Positions 44,163 to 51,980 of a stretch of 64,000 bases of DNA are shown here, in pieces. Position numbers and translations under genes: made by a program. The notes under the pieces are model-generated. The model was not told the origin of the DNA. It searched no databases and saw nothing but the letters and a program-made list of their open reading frames with translations. Positions within the stretch are counted from its first letter, which is position 1, and every line of letters begins with the position of its first letter. Origin of the DNA: Clostridiales bacterium (GTDB lineage Bacteria; Bacillota; Clostridia; Christensenellales; Aristaeellaceae); contig SVHA01000001.1 of the NCBI GenBank assembly GCA_015056085.1, positions 248,001-312,000 on the forward strand. Reading direction: 5' to 3'.

Positions 44163-45533
44163 TTAACGCACCTGCAGCGGAGAGCCTTCCAAGCGCTTTT
44201 TGATGTTGCCGTAGGCCTTTTCCATGTAGCCGATCTGGTCGTCATCCATGCCGAAGGGCGGCTCCTGATCGCTGGCCACGGCCCGATAGTAGTACTTGCC
44301 GTCGGCCTTGTAGCGCCAGATGTAAGTGGGCGTATAGGCCACCTTGTTGAAATTAACGCCGCCGGTGCTGTCACAGGTAACCGTCACCTGCAGCAGCATG
44401 GAGGCCACGTTGCCGTCCTTGCGGGATTCGTTCATCAGGCTGCCCAGTGAGTAAGCGCACAGCGTCTGCTGCAGCTTGCCATCGGGCGTGGTGCCATTGA
44501 GCCACACAGCCTCCTGAGTGACCAGCGTACCAGTGCCCACAATGAGATGCACGCCCATATCAGCCATCTTCTGGGCCAGCTGCTGCTGAGCTTTCGTCAC
44601 AGCCGTGGTGCCTTCTTTACCCCAGTGCATGGAGGCGATGATAAACCGTGCGCCCTGCTGGCGGGCAAATTCGATATCACTGCGGATGCGGTCTTCCTCC
44701 GCCATGGGAACGGCGTAGGTTGCGCCGGATTTTTTCAATTCGGAATTGCTTGTCTTGGACAAATCCTCCGTGTAGTGCATAAGCGCCACCTTGATGCCGT
44801 CCAGGTCGAACATCCTGATATTGGCGGCGTCCTGCTCATCCACATAGGCGCCAACAGTGGTCAGACCCGCCTGACGGGCGGCATGCACGGTCTCTGTGAG
44901 GCCTTCCTGGCCCTTGTCATAAATCTGGTCAAAACCCAGGCCCACCACATCGATATTGGCCTGAGAGAGGGCTTCCATCACGTCCCTGGGGGCGTTGAGG
45001 TTGGATACTTTCACATCCGCAAGGGTGAGGTTTTCCAGCGTCACCATGGTCAGGTCGCCGGTGAACTCGTCCTTGATGAGAGAGAGCATCTCGGAAAAAT
45101 CATATTTCTTGGAATCGCTGTAATATCCGGACTGGCGCACGGCCTCGTCCATATTCACCGAACCGCCGATGGTCAGGGTGAAGGTGCCCGAGGGGATCGG
45201 CGTAGCGGTGGGCGCCTGGGTGGGAGCCTGCGTGGGCGGCACCGTCATCATAGGCGTCACCTGGGGCTGCTGGGGGACAACGGTGGCTTCCACCGGCTGG
45301 GGCTGGGCTGTCTGTCCCTGATAAATGGGGATATCGCTCAGCGTCAGTTGGGGCAGATACTCCCCTGCCATATCCAGCACGGAGAACACATTCTCCACAT
45401 TCATGGAAATATGCGCCGTATCGCCCATCAGCGGCGTCAGCACCCGAACCATGCCCACAAGCACCACAACGGTCAGCACCAGCGCCAGCACTGTGCCCAG
45501 CGAGACGCCACGGAATCGCCTGTTGCGCTTCAT
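44163..45533 (-). CDS. CapA-like protein with altered active site
   Basis: 456 residues. A basic N-terminus and membrane anchor (11-33), a Pro/Thr/Gln-rich linker (about 72-115), then a CapA-type domain (poly-gamma-glutamate capsule family, metallophosphoesterase fold) that would lie outside the cell. Compared with the usual motifs, GD becomes GS (124-125), the N-N-H segment becomes GFDQIYDKG (200-208), and the H-x-H segment becomes GTGTLV (333-338); TLEN and MHWGKEG (302-308) are kept. A catalytic role is therefore doubtful; a binding role at the wall is possible. It follows a 42-residue membrane protein by 28 bases. Confidence 0.82.
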   Translation of the reverse strand: MKRNRRFRGVSLGTVLALVLTVVVLVGMVRVLTPLMGDTAHISMNVENVFSVLDMAGEYLPQLTLSDIPIYQGQTAQPQPVEATVVPQQPQVTPMMTVPPTQAPTQAPTATPIPSGTFTLTIGGSVNMDEAVRQSGYYSDSKKYDFSEMLSLIKDEFTGDLTMVTLENLTLADVKVSNLNAPRDVMEALSQANIDVVGLGFDQIYDKGQEGLTETVHAARQAGLTTVGAYVDEQDAANIRMFDLDGIKVALMHYTEDLSKTSNSELKKSGATYAVPMAEEDRIRSDIEFARQQGARFIIASMHWGKEGTTAVTKAQQQLAQKMADMGVHLIVGTGTLVTQEAVWLNGTTPDGKLQQTLCAYSLGSLMNESRKDGNVASMLLQVTVTCDSTGGVNFNKVAYTPTYIWRYKADGKYYYRAVASDQEPPFGMDDDQIGYMEKAYGNIKKRLEGSPLQVR

Positions 45534-45561
45534 GGCAAGTCGCCTCCTGCGTCACAATTCA

Positions 45562-45690
45562 TCAGTACACCTGGGACATCAGCGCGGCGATCAGCACGGA
45601 GCCGACCATGACAACTGCCACGGCGCAGCACACGATGCGCACCATCAGCTTGCGTCGTTCATCCCTGTTCATCTTCCTGCGGGTAGCCAT
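45562..45690 (-). CDS. Small single-pass membrane protein (42 residues)
   Basis: MATRRKMNRDERRKL, very basic, then one hydrophobic segment (about 17-38). AAGGAGGG lies ahead of the ATG at 45690. It sits between the CNNM/CBS gene (34 bases) and the CapA-like gene (28 bases). I do not recognise the family. Real by its ribosome site and spacing. Confidence 0.65.
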   Translation of the reverse strand: MATRRKMNRDERRKLMVRIVCCAVAVVMVGSVLIAALMSQVY

Positions 45691-45724
45691 AACGATTCCC
45701 TCCTTGGGTCGATTTGTTGAATTT

Positions 45725-46990
45725 TTACGCCTGCACGGATTCTTCCACTGCCTCATTGCGGCGGACGCGAATCTGCGTGACACGGCGCTTCTCCATGCGG
45801 GTCACCATGCCGGAAAGTTCGTCCGTGGCGAAGGCTGCCCCCACCGTGGGGATGCTGCCCATCACTTCAGCCGCCCAACCGCCGGCGGTATCGGCATTGT
45901 ACACGTCTTCCACGCCCAGCTGCTCCAGCAGTTCGGAAAGCTGCATACTGCCGTCCACCAGATAGGAGCCGTCATCCATGGCGATACATTCCTCAGCGGA
46001 GACTTCGTCATGCTCGTCGTAGATTTCGCCCACCAGTTCTTCCAGCACGTCCTCCATGGTGACGATGCCTTCCATACCGCCGAATTCGTCCAGCACGATG
46101 GCCATGTGGGTCTTTTCCTGCTGGAAGAGTTTGAGCATCTTGGTCAATTGCAGCGTAGCAGGAGCCCACACCGGGGGCTTCATGATTTGGGTGATGTCAG
46201 TCACGCCGTCATGGGCACAGCGGTAGAAATCCTTCTCATGAAGGACGCCCACCACATGATCAAGGTCCTCATGATACACAGGCAGGCGGGAATAGCCGCT
46301 TTCACGGAAAACATCAGCGGCTTCCGCCATGGTGGCAATATCCTCCAGGCCGGTGACGTCCACACGGGGGGTGAGGATGCTCAAAACATCCTTGTCATCG
46401 TTGAATTCAATGGCGGAGCGGATGAGATCACCCTCGTGCTCGTCCATGTCGCCTTCATGCTCGGCGGCGTCCACCATGGTCATCAGTTCCTCTTCAATGC
46501 GGCTTTCTTCTTCCTGGGCCTTGAAGAGGCGGCTGAGCACCTTTTTCCACTGCACAAACAGCGCATTGACAGGCGTGAGCAATGTACGCAGGAGTTTCAG
46601 CACCGGCGCAAAGGCTATAGCCAGCCGCTCGGGAGATTCCTTGGCGATGGCCTTGGGGGACACTTCGCCGAAGATCAGAATCAGCACGGTCATCACAACG
46701 GTGGACACCGTAGGGCCGTACTTCCCTGCAAGTTGGGTGAAGAACACCGTGGCCAGCGCCGTACCGGCGATATTGACGATATTGTTGCCCACCAGAATGG
46801 TGGTGATCAGACGGTCGTAGTCCTCCGCCAGATCAAGGGCAATACCGGCCCGCTTGTTGCCGGATTGCTGCAAGGTGCGAAGACGCACCTTGTTGGCAGA
46901 GGTGTAAGCAGTTTCAGAGGAGGAGAAAAAGGCAGACAGAGCGACGCACAAAAAGAGCGCGCCCAGGGTGAGCCACATTTCAGGCGACAT
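45725..46990 (-). CDS. CNNM/HlyC-family protein with CBS domains
   Basis: 421 residues: an N-terminal CNNM membrane domain (SAFFSSSETAYTSANKVRLR and NNIVNIAGTALATV), two CBS domains (LTPRVDVTGLEDIATM; MAIVLDEFGGMEGIVTMEDVLEELVGEI), and a C-terminal CorC/HlyC domain. Members transport or sense Mg2+/Co2+; 'hemolysin' is a historical name. The assigned ATG has no ribosome site at a good distance (AAAGGA is 14 bases away) but lies 6 bases past the stop of a small leader frame (46997-47080). Confidence 0.92.
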   Translation of the reverse strand: MSPEMWLTLGALFLCVALSAFFSSSETAYTSANKVRLRTLQQSGNKRAGIALDLAEDYDRLITTILVGNNIVNIAGTALATVFFTQLAGKYGPTVSTVVMTVLILIFGEVSPKAIAKESPERLAIAFAPVLKLLRTLLTPVNALFVQWKKVLSRLFKAQEEESRIEEELMTMVDAAEHEGDMDEHEGDLIRSAIEFNDDKDVLSILTPRVDVTGLEDIATMAEAADVFRESGYSRLPVYHEDLDHVVGVLHEKDFYRCAHDGVTDITQIMKPPVWAPATLQLTKMLKLFQQEKTHMAIVLDEFGGMEGIVTMEDVLEELVGEIYDEHDEVSAEECIAMDDGSYLVDGSMQLSELLEQLGVEDVYNADTAGGWAAEVMGSIPTVGAAFATDELSGMVTRMEKRRVTQIRVRRNEAVEESVQA

Positions 46991-46996
46991 GGAAAA

Positions 46997-47080
46997 TCAA
47001 GCATTCCTTTCTTTGGTCGGGGCCTGCAAAGGCGACATGACGGCCTGTGCAGGCAGCGTACTCAAGGGAGGCTGATCCAC
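46997..47080 (-). CDS. Possible 27-codon leader peptide
   Basis: GTG at 47080 with AAGGAGTG 11 bases upstream; in frame with and ending 6 bases before the CNNM/CBS gene. The product is Pro/Ala-rich with no known homologue that I can name. It may couple translation to the downstream gene, or be chance. Confidence 0.35.
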   Translation of the reverse strand: MDQPPLSTLPAQAVMSPLQAPTKERNA

Positions 47081-47123
47081 GAAGCCATCACTCCTTCCTC
47101 TGCAATCTTCATGGATAACAAAT

Positions 47124-47152
47124 ATTATACCACGCATCCTGAGAAAATGCAA
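47124..47152 (-). promoter_or_regulatory. Extended -10 promoter of the CNNM/CapA run
   Basis: Minus strand TTGCAT (47147-47152), 17-base spacer, TATAAT (47124-47129) with TGG in front. Leader of about 127 bases to the CNNM gene. Confidence 0.8.
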
Positions 47153-47235
47153 ATATTCCGTCGGGTTTGCGGGTTGATTGATGGCGAATTTTTGATTATT
47201 CTGCCACTATATTGCGTATTTTGCCATCGCTATTG

Positions 47236-47259
47236 AAAAAGAGCGGCACAAGGCCGCTC
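47236..47259 (-). terminator. Terminator after tex
   Basis: Stem GAGCGGC/GCCGCTC followed on the minus strand by TTTTTC. Confidence 0.85.
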
Positions 47260-47266
47260 CTCGCAA

Positions 47267-49411
47267 TCAATTCTGTTGCACAGGCTTTCTCATTGTCAGG
47301 CTGATGCGGCCCTTCTTCTTGTCCACATCCAGCACCCAAGCGGTGATCACATCGCCCACGCGCACCACGTCGCTGGGATGCTGCACCCGGCGGTTGCCCA
47401 TCTGGCTGATGTGCACCAGACCGTCCTGATGCACGCCGATATCCACAAAGGCGCCGAAATCCACCACGTTGCGCACCGTGCCCTTGATTTCCATACCGGG
47501 CACAAGGTCGTCCATGGTCATCACGTCGGAGCGCAGAAGAGGCGGCGGCAGTTCGTCACGGGGATCACGCCCAGGCTTGGACAGTTCTGCCACGATGTCC
47601 CGAAGGGTCGGCTCGCCTACCCCGATTTTATCAGCAACAGCGGCATACCCGGCTTCTTCCACTGCCAGACGCAGCGCACCCGTAGAGGCCTTCGCCGGCG
47701 TGAGGGAGAACATCCTCAACAGTTCCTTGGCGGCAGTGTAGGATTCCGGGTGAACGCCGGTGTTTTCGATGAGTTCCTTGCCGCCAGGAATGCGCAGGAA
47801 GCCGGCGCACTGCTCAAAGGCCTTGGGGCCCAGTTTGGGCACCTTTTTCAGTTGGGCACGGCTGGTGAAAGCGCCGTTTTCTTCACGATAAGCGACGATA
47901 TTCTTTGCCACGGAGGCATTGATACCGGCCACATGACGAAGCAGGGACGGGCTGGCGGTGTTGACGTCCACGCCCACGCTATTGACGCAGTCTTCCACCA
48001 CACCAGAAAGGGCTTCGTCCAGTTCGCTTTCTTTCAGGTCGTGCTGATACTGCCCCACGCCGATGGACTTGGGGTCGATTTTGACCAGTTCCGCCAGCGG
48101 ATCCTGCAGGCGGCGGGCAATGGACACCGCCGAGCGCAGGCTGACGTCGAACTGGGGGAATTCCTCGGCAGCGAGTTTGGACGCCGAATACACCGAAGCG
48201 CCCGCCTCGCTGACCACCATGTAATTGACCTGCTGGTCGATTTCCTTCAGCAGTGCCGCAAAGAACTGCTCCGTTTCCCGGCCAGCCGTACCGTTTCCAA
48301 TCGCCACGATGGACACTCCGTGACGCGCAATCAGCCGCTTCAAGGTATCCTTTGCCTGCTGAATTCTGCCGTGCATGGGCAGCGGGAAAATCACGCCCGT
48401 TTCCAGCACACGACCGGTTTCATCCACCACAGCCACCTTGCAGCCGGTGCGGATGCCAGGGTCCAGACCCATGGCCACCTTGCCCTTGACGGGAGGAGCC
48501 ATCAGCAGGGGCTTCAAATTCAGCGCAAACACACGGATGGCCGCTGTTTGGGCCCTGTCGGTGATTTCGTTGCGCATTTCCGTATCCAGGGAGGGCGCAA
48601 TCAGCCTCATCCAGGCGTCCTCGCAGGCATGGAGGACGATTTCGGCGCTGGGCGTTTCCCGGACGGAGACATACATGGTGCGGAGAATGGACAGTGCCGC
48701 AGCATCCGGCACCTTGACTTCCACCTTCAGTTTGCCTTCCTTTTCGCCCCGGTTGATGGCCAGCACCCGATGGCCGGGAATAAGTTTGAGAAACTCGGCG
48801 TGGTCATAATACAGGCGATAAACGCTGTCCTCATCCACTGCCGCCCGGGAGACAATCTGTCCTTCCCGGCGATAGAGGGCTTTGAGTTTCGTACGCACAG
48901 AGGCGTCATCGCTGACGATTTCAGCGATGATGTCCATGGCACCCTGCAGGGCGTCCTCGGCAGAATCCACGCCCTTTTCAGCGCTGATGTACTGGCTGGC
49001 TTCGTTTGAAGGGTCCTTTCCAGGAAGCTGGAGCATCAGCCACTGGGCCAGGGGCTCCAGGCCCTTTTCCCGGGCGATCATGGCCCTGGTGCGCCGCTTG
49101 GGGCGATAGGGACGATAAATGTCCTCCAGTTGCGCCATGGTGGCGGCCCGATCGATCTCCTGCTGCAGTTCTTCCGTCCAGACTTCCAGTTTTTTCAGGG
49201 AATCAGAGATTTCCTCCCGGCGCTGCTGCAGATTTCGCAACTGAGTCAGGCGTTGGGCGATATCACGCAGTTTCTGGTCATCCAGAGAGCCGTGCTGCTC
49301 CTTGCGGTAGCGGGCGATAAAAGGCAAAGTCGCCCCTTCATCCAGCAGGCGAATGATTGCCTCTGCCTGCCAGGGAGCAATGCCGAATTCGGCACAAAGA
49401 ATCGAAATCAT
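47267..49411 (-). CDS. tex: Tex-family RNA-binding transcription accessory protein
   Basis: 714 residues. N-terminal Tex domain (TLPFIARYRKEQHGSLDD), YqgF/RuvC-like domain (MGLDPGIRTGCKVAVVDETG), two helix-hairpin-helix units (VDVNTASPSLLRHVAGI), and a C-terminal S1 domain (VDFGAFVDIGVHQDGLVHISQM). Family length is about 720. Nucleic-acid binding is expected; Tex affects transcription and, in streptococci, competence-related or toxin expression. GGAGG 4 bases before ATG; 15 bases past the flavoprotein gene. Confidence 0.95.
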   Translation of the reverse strand: MISILCAEFGIAPWQAEAIIRLLDEGATLPFIARYRKEQHGSLDDQKLRDIAQRLTQLRNLQQRREEISDSLKKLEVWTEELQQEIDRAATMAQLEDIYRPYRPKRRTRAMIAREKGLEPLAQWLMLQLPGKDPSNEASQYISAEKGVDSAEDALQGAMDIIAEIVSDDASVRTKLKALYRREGQIVSRAAVDEDSVYRLYYDHAEFLKLIPGHRVLAINRGEKEGKLKVEVKVPDAAALSILRTMYVSVRETPSAEIVLHACEDAWMRLIAPSLDTEMRNEITDRAQTAAIRVFALNLKPLLMAPPVKGKVAMGLDPGIRTGCKVAVVDETGRVLETGVIFPLPMHGRIQQAKDTLKRLIARHGVSIVAIGNGTAGRETEQFFAALLKEIDQQVNYMVVSEAGASVYSASKLAAEEFPQFDVSLRSAVSIARRLQDPLAELVKIDPKSIGVGQYQHDLKESELDEALSGVVEDCVNSVGVDVNTASPSLLRHVAGINASVAKNIVAYREENGAFTSRAQLKKVPKLGPKAFEQCAGFLRIPGGKELIENTGVHPESYTAAKELLRMFSLTPAKASTGALRLAVEEAGYAAVADKIGVGEPTLRDIVAELSKPGRDPRDELPPPLLRSDVMTMDDLVPGMEIKGTVRNVVDFGAFVDIGVHQDGLVHISQMGNRRVQHPSDVVRVGDVITAWVLDVDKKKGRISLTMRKPVQQN

Positions 49412-49426
49412 GTTTCCTCCAAAAGA

Positions 49427-50653
49427 TTATTCTGCCAGCCAGGGCGCTTTGCGGCCATGAAGACCGGCGAGGATGCCGCTGCCAAAGGCGAACATCAGGT
49501 TGAATCCGCCGCAGTCGCCGTCAACGTCCAGCACTTCTCCGGCGGCATGGAGATTATCGCAAATGCGGGACATCATATTGGTGGGATCAAACTCTTCACA
49601 ATCTGCGCCGCCGCCGCTGACCTGGGCATTCTCAAAGCCTTTGACGCCCTGAATCATCAGGGAAAAATCGGAAAGCACGGCTGCCAGCGCCTTTACATGG
49701 CGGAGGGTCAATGCGCTGATGGGTTTGTGGAGCATCTCGTCCAGCCCAGCCATGCGGAAGACGGATTGCGTCAGTCGGGTCACGCACAGGCCCGTCAGGA
49801 GGGTTTCACAGGGCTTATCGCCCCAAAGGGAAATGCGGCGGTGAATTTCGTTTTCGGCTTCGCCAGCATCACGAAAGCCCATGCCTTCCAGCAGGGACAG
49901 ATGGAGTTTGCTCCCCTTGAGGGCATACCGGGCGCACTGCATCACGCACACGCCGCTGACGCCATAATCGGCAAACAGCGCCTCGCCGGATTCCTCATGG
50001 ACGTTTTGCTCATTCCTGGTCACCCATACCCGGCAGCGCACTCGAATGCCGCTCAGGCCCCGGATGGGCGCCGTGTCCGTGACAATCTGCGTCAGGCAGG
50101 GAAAGGGCTGCCGGATGGTGTGCCCCAACGAAGCCAAAATGGGCCACAGGGAGCCGTTGGAGCCCAGTTTGGGCTGGGCGCAGCCGCCGCCAGTGACAAT
50201 CAGCCGCTCGGCATTCCAGCGCTGGTGACCCGCAAACACAGCGTATCCCGCTCGGGTCTTTTCCACACGATCAACGGTTACGCTGGTCACAACGGACACA
50301 CACAGGGCGTCCATCATCATGCGCAGGGCGTCCAGCACAGAAGAAGCCTGTCCGCTGACGGGATACACCCGTCCGCCGTCCTCCGTGCGCATTCTCAAGC
50401 CCAGATGGTGCCAGAAGGCCGTCTGTTCCCGGACGCCGCAATGAGCCAGCACCCGCCGGGCAAAGGCCTCTCCGCCGGGATATTTGAGGGGCGAGACGTT
50501 CATCAGGTTGCATCGGCCGTTGCCGGTGGCCAGAATCTTCTTGCCCACCCGGTCCATGCGTTCCAGCACTGTGACCTCATCTCCCACGGAAGCCGCAGCA
50601 ATCGCCGCCGCCATTCCGGCAGCACCGCCGCCAATCACCAGCACCTTCGCCAT
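49427..50653 (-). CDS. HI0933/YhiN-family flavoprotein
   Basis: 408 residues. MAKVLVIGGGAAGMAAAIAAA is the FAD-binding Rossmann fold, and KKILATGNGRCNLMN is the HI0933 signature; SGGGADCEEFDPTNMMSRI and DGDCGGFNLMFAFGSG close it. The reaction is not established for the family. ATG 50653 follows AAGGAGAGG; the frame runs further upstream but without any conserved sequence. First gene with tex. Confidence 0.9.
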   Translation of the reverse strand: MAKVLVIGGGAAGMAAAIAAASVGDEVTVLERMDRVGKKILATGNGRCNLMNVSPLKYPGGEAFARRVLAHCGVREQTAFWHHLGLRMRTEDGGRVYPVSGQASSVLDALRMMMDALCVSVVTSVTVDRVEKTRAGYAVFAGHQRWNAERLIVTGGGCAQPKLGSNGSLWPILASLGHTIRQPFPCLTQIVTDTAPIRGLSGIRVRCRVWVTRNEQNVHEESGEALFADYGVSGVCVMQCARYALKGSKLHLSLLEGMGFRDAGEAENEIHRRISLWGDKPCETLLTGLCVTRLTQSVFRMAGLDEMLHKPISALTLRHVKALAAVLSDFSLMIQGVKGFENAQVSGGGADCEEFDPTNMMSRICDNLHAAGEVLDVDGDCGGFNLMFAFGSGILAGLHGRKAPWLAE

Positions 50654-50689
50654 GGTATCGCCTCTCCTTCCATGCATATCAGCCCTCTG

Positions 50690-50718
50690 ATTATACCTTT
50701 TTTTCGGGAAAAGTGCAA
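50690..50718 (-). promoter_or_regulatory. Promoter of the flavoprotein-tex pair
   Basis: Minus strand TTGCAC (50713-50718), 17-base spacer, TATAAT (50690-50695). Confidence 0.75.
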
Positions 50719-50773
50719 TGCTTTCCAGCATCATCCGGCGCTTTTCGCCATAGCCTATGGGAGAGGTGATCGT

Positions 50774-51250
50774 ATGAACAAACTCACGCCCCACGATTGG
50801 AAGAGCCTTGCCGTGTTTGAGGGGATCACCCTTGGCAGCGGCGGACTGGTAGCCTTTCTCACCCGCAAGTCCATGGCCTTTTATGATACGGTTGCACGTC
50901 CCTCTTTTGCACCTCCGGGGTGGCTGTTCCCTGTGGCGTGGACGGTGCTTTACGCCGCCATGGCCTTTGCCGCATGGATGATCTGGCGGGAGCGACCCGC
51001 AAACATAAAGGCTCTTCTGACGCTCTACTTCCTGCAATTGCTGGTCAACTGCCTGTGGCCGGTGGTGTTTTTCACGCTGGAAGCGCTGGGACTGGCCTTC
51101 GTGTGGCTGATTCTCCTCTGGGCGCTGGTGCTGGCAACGATGATCGGCTTTTTCCGCACGAAAAAAGCAGCCGGGTGGCTGCTTGTGCCCTATCAGGCAT
51201 GGCTTACTTTTGCGGCGGTTTTGAACTTCACTGTGGCGAAGATGAACTGA
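50774..51250 (+). CDS. TspO/MBR family protein
   Basis: 158-residue membrane protein with five hydrophobic segments. WxxPSFAPPGWLFPVAWTVLYAAMAFAAW and LYFLQLLVNCLWPVVFF are TspO hallmarks (tryptophan-rich ligand pocket). TspO binds porphyrins and related ligands. GAGAGGTGAT precedes ATG 50774. Its 3' end overlaps the methyltransferase gene on the other strand by 23 bases. Confidence 0.92.
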   Translation: MNKLTPHDWKSLAVFEGITLGSGGLVAFLTRKSMAFYDTVARPSFAPPGWLFPVAWTVLYAAMAFAAWMIWRERPANIKALLTLYFLQLLVNCLWPVVFFTLEALGLAFVWLILLWALVLATMIGFFRTKKAAGWLLVPYQAWLTFAAVLNFTVAKMN

Positions 51251-51980
51251 CGCTGCCGGAATAAATCTGTTCCAGTTCCGGCGTCAGGCTGCCGTCCTTT
51301 TCGTAGATGATCAGCGGCGGCATGGGGTGCAGCATGGGCTTGGCGTCCTTCATGGCCTCAATGAGAACGAGGTTGGCAGGCTTGTCTGCTGCGGGATAAA
51401 TCAGCCGGAAACGCTTGGGGGCCAAATGGGCTTTTTCCAGCTCCTGCATGGCTTCCAGCATCCGGGGCGCCGGATAAATCATGTGGAAGCGGCCCTTGCC
51501 CTTTAGCAGCCGGTACGCCATGCGATACCACCCGGAGAGCCCTTCCGGCGGCTGATGCCTGGCGGTGGACAGGGTGTCTGACGGATTGAGCAGCGTGGTG
51601 CCGGGCACGCCGTAGGGCGGATTGCACACGATGGCGTCCACGCTGCAGGGGGAAAGGACGTCAAGCGTCTGTTCCACCTGGCACAGATGCACATGAATCT
51701 GGTCATCCACGCCATTGATCAGCATGGTGCGTCTTGCCATGCCGGCCATATCGGGCTGAATTTCAAAAGCATCGAAGCGTTTGCCTTTTTGGCGACCCAA
51801 CAGCAAAAGGGGCAGAATGCCTGTGCCGGTGCCGAAATCCGCCACGGCGTCGCCTGATTCAATGCGGGCGAAATCCGCCAGCAGCACGGCGTCCATGCCA
51901 AAGCGGAAGCCCTGCTCCTTTTGGAGAATTTTCATCCCCGCCAGTTGCAGGTCGTCCAGCCTTTCGCCGGGCCCCCTCAG
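51228..51980 (-). CDS. tRNA1(Val) A37 N6-methyltransferase-like (YabB/TrmN6)
   Basis: 250 residues if begun at CTG 51980. GERLDDLQLAGMKILQKEQGF is conserved in YabB-like proteins and must be included, but the first ATG (51935) comes only after it. The CTG overlaps the stop of the SpoIID gene (CTGA), so reinitiation is likely. SAM-binding DFGTGTGILPLLLL and catalytic NPPY (VCNPPYGVPG) are present. The protein should methylate an adenine in tRNA. Start codon is the only doubtful point. Confidence 0.85.
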   Translation of the reverse strand: MRGPGERLDDLQLAGMKILQKEQGFRFGMDAVLLADFARIESGDAVADFGTGTGILPLLLLGRQKGKRFDAFEIQPDMAGMARRTMLINGVDDQIHVHLCQVEQTLDVLSPCSVDAIVCNPPYGVPGTTLLNPSDTLSTARHQPPEGLSGWYRMAYRLLKGKGRFHMIYPAPRMLEAMQELEKAHLAPKRFRLIYPAADKPANLVLIEAMKDAKPMLHPMPPLIIYEKDGSLTPELEQIYSGSVSSSSPQ

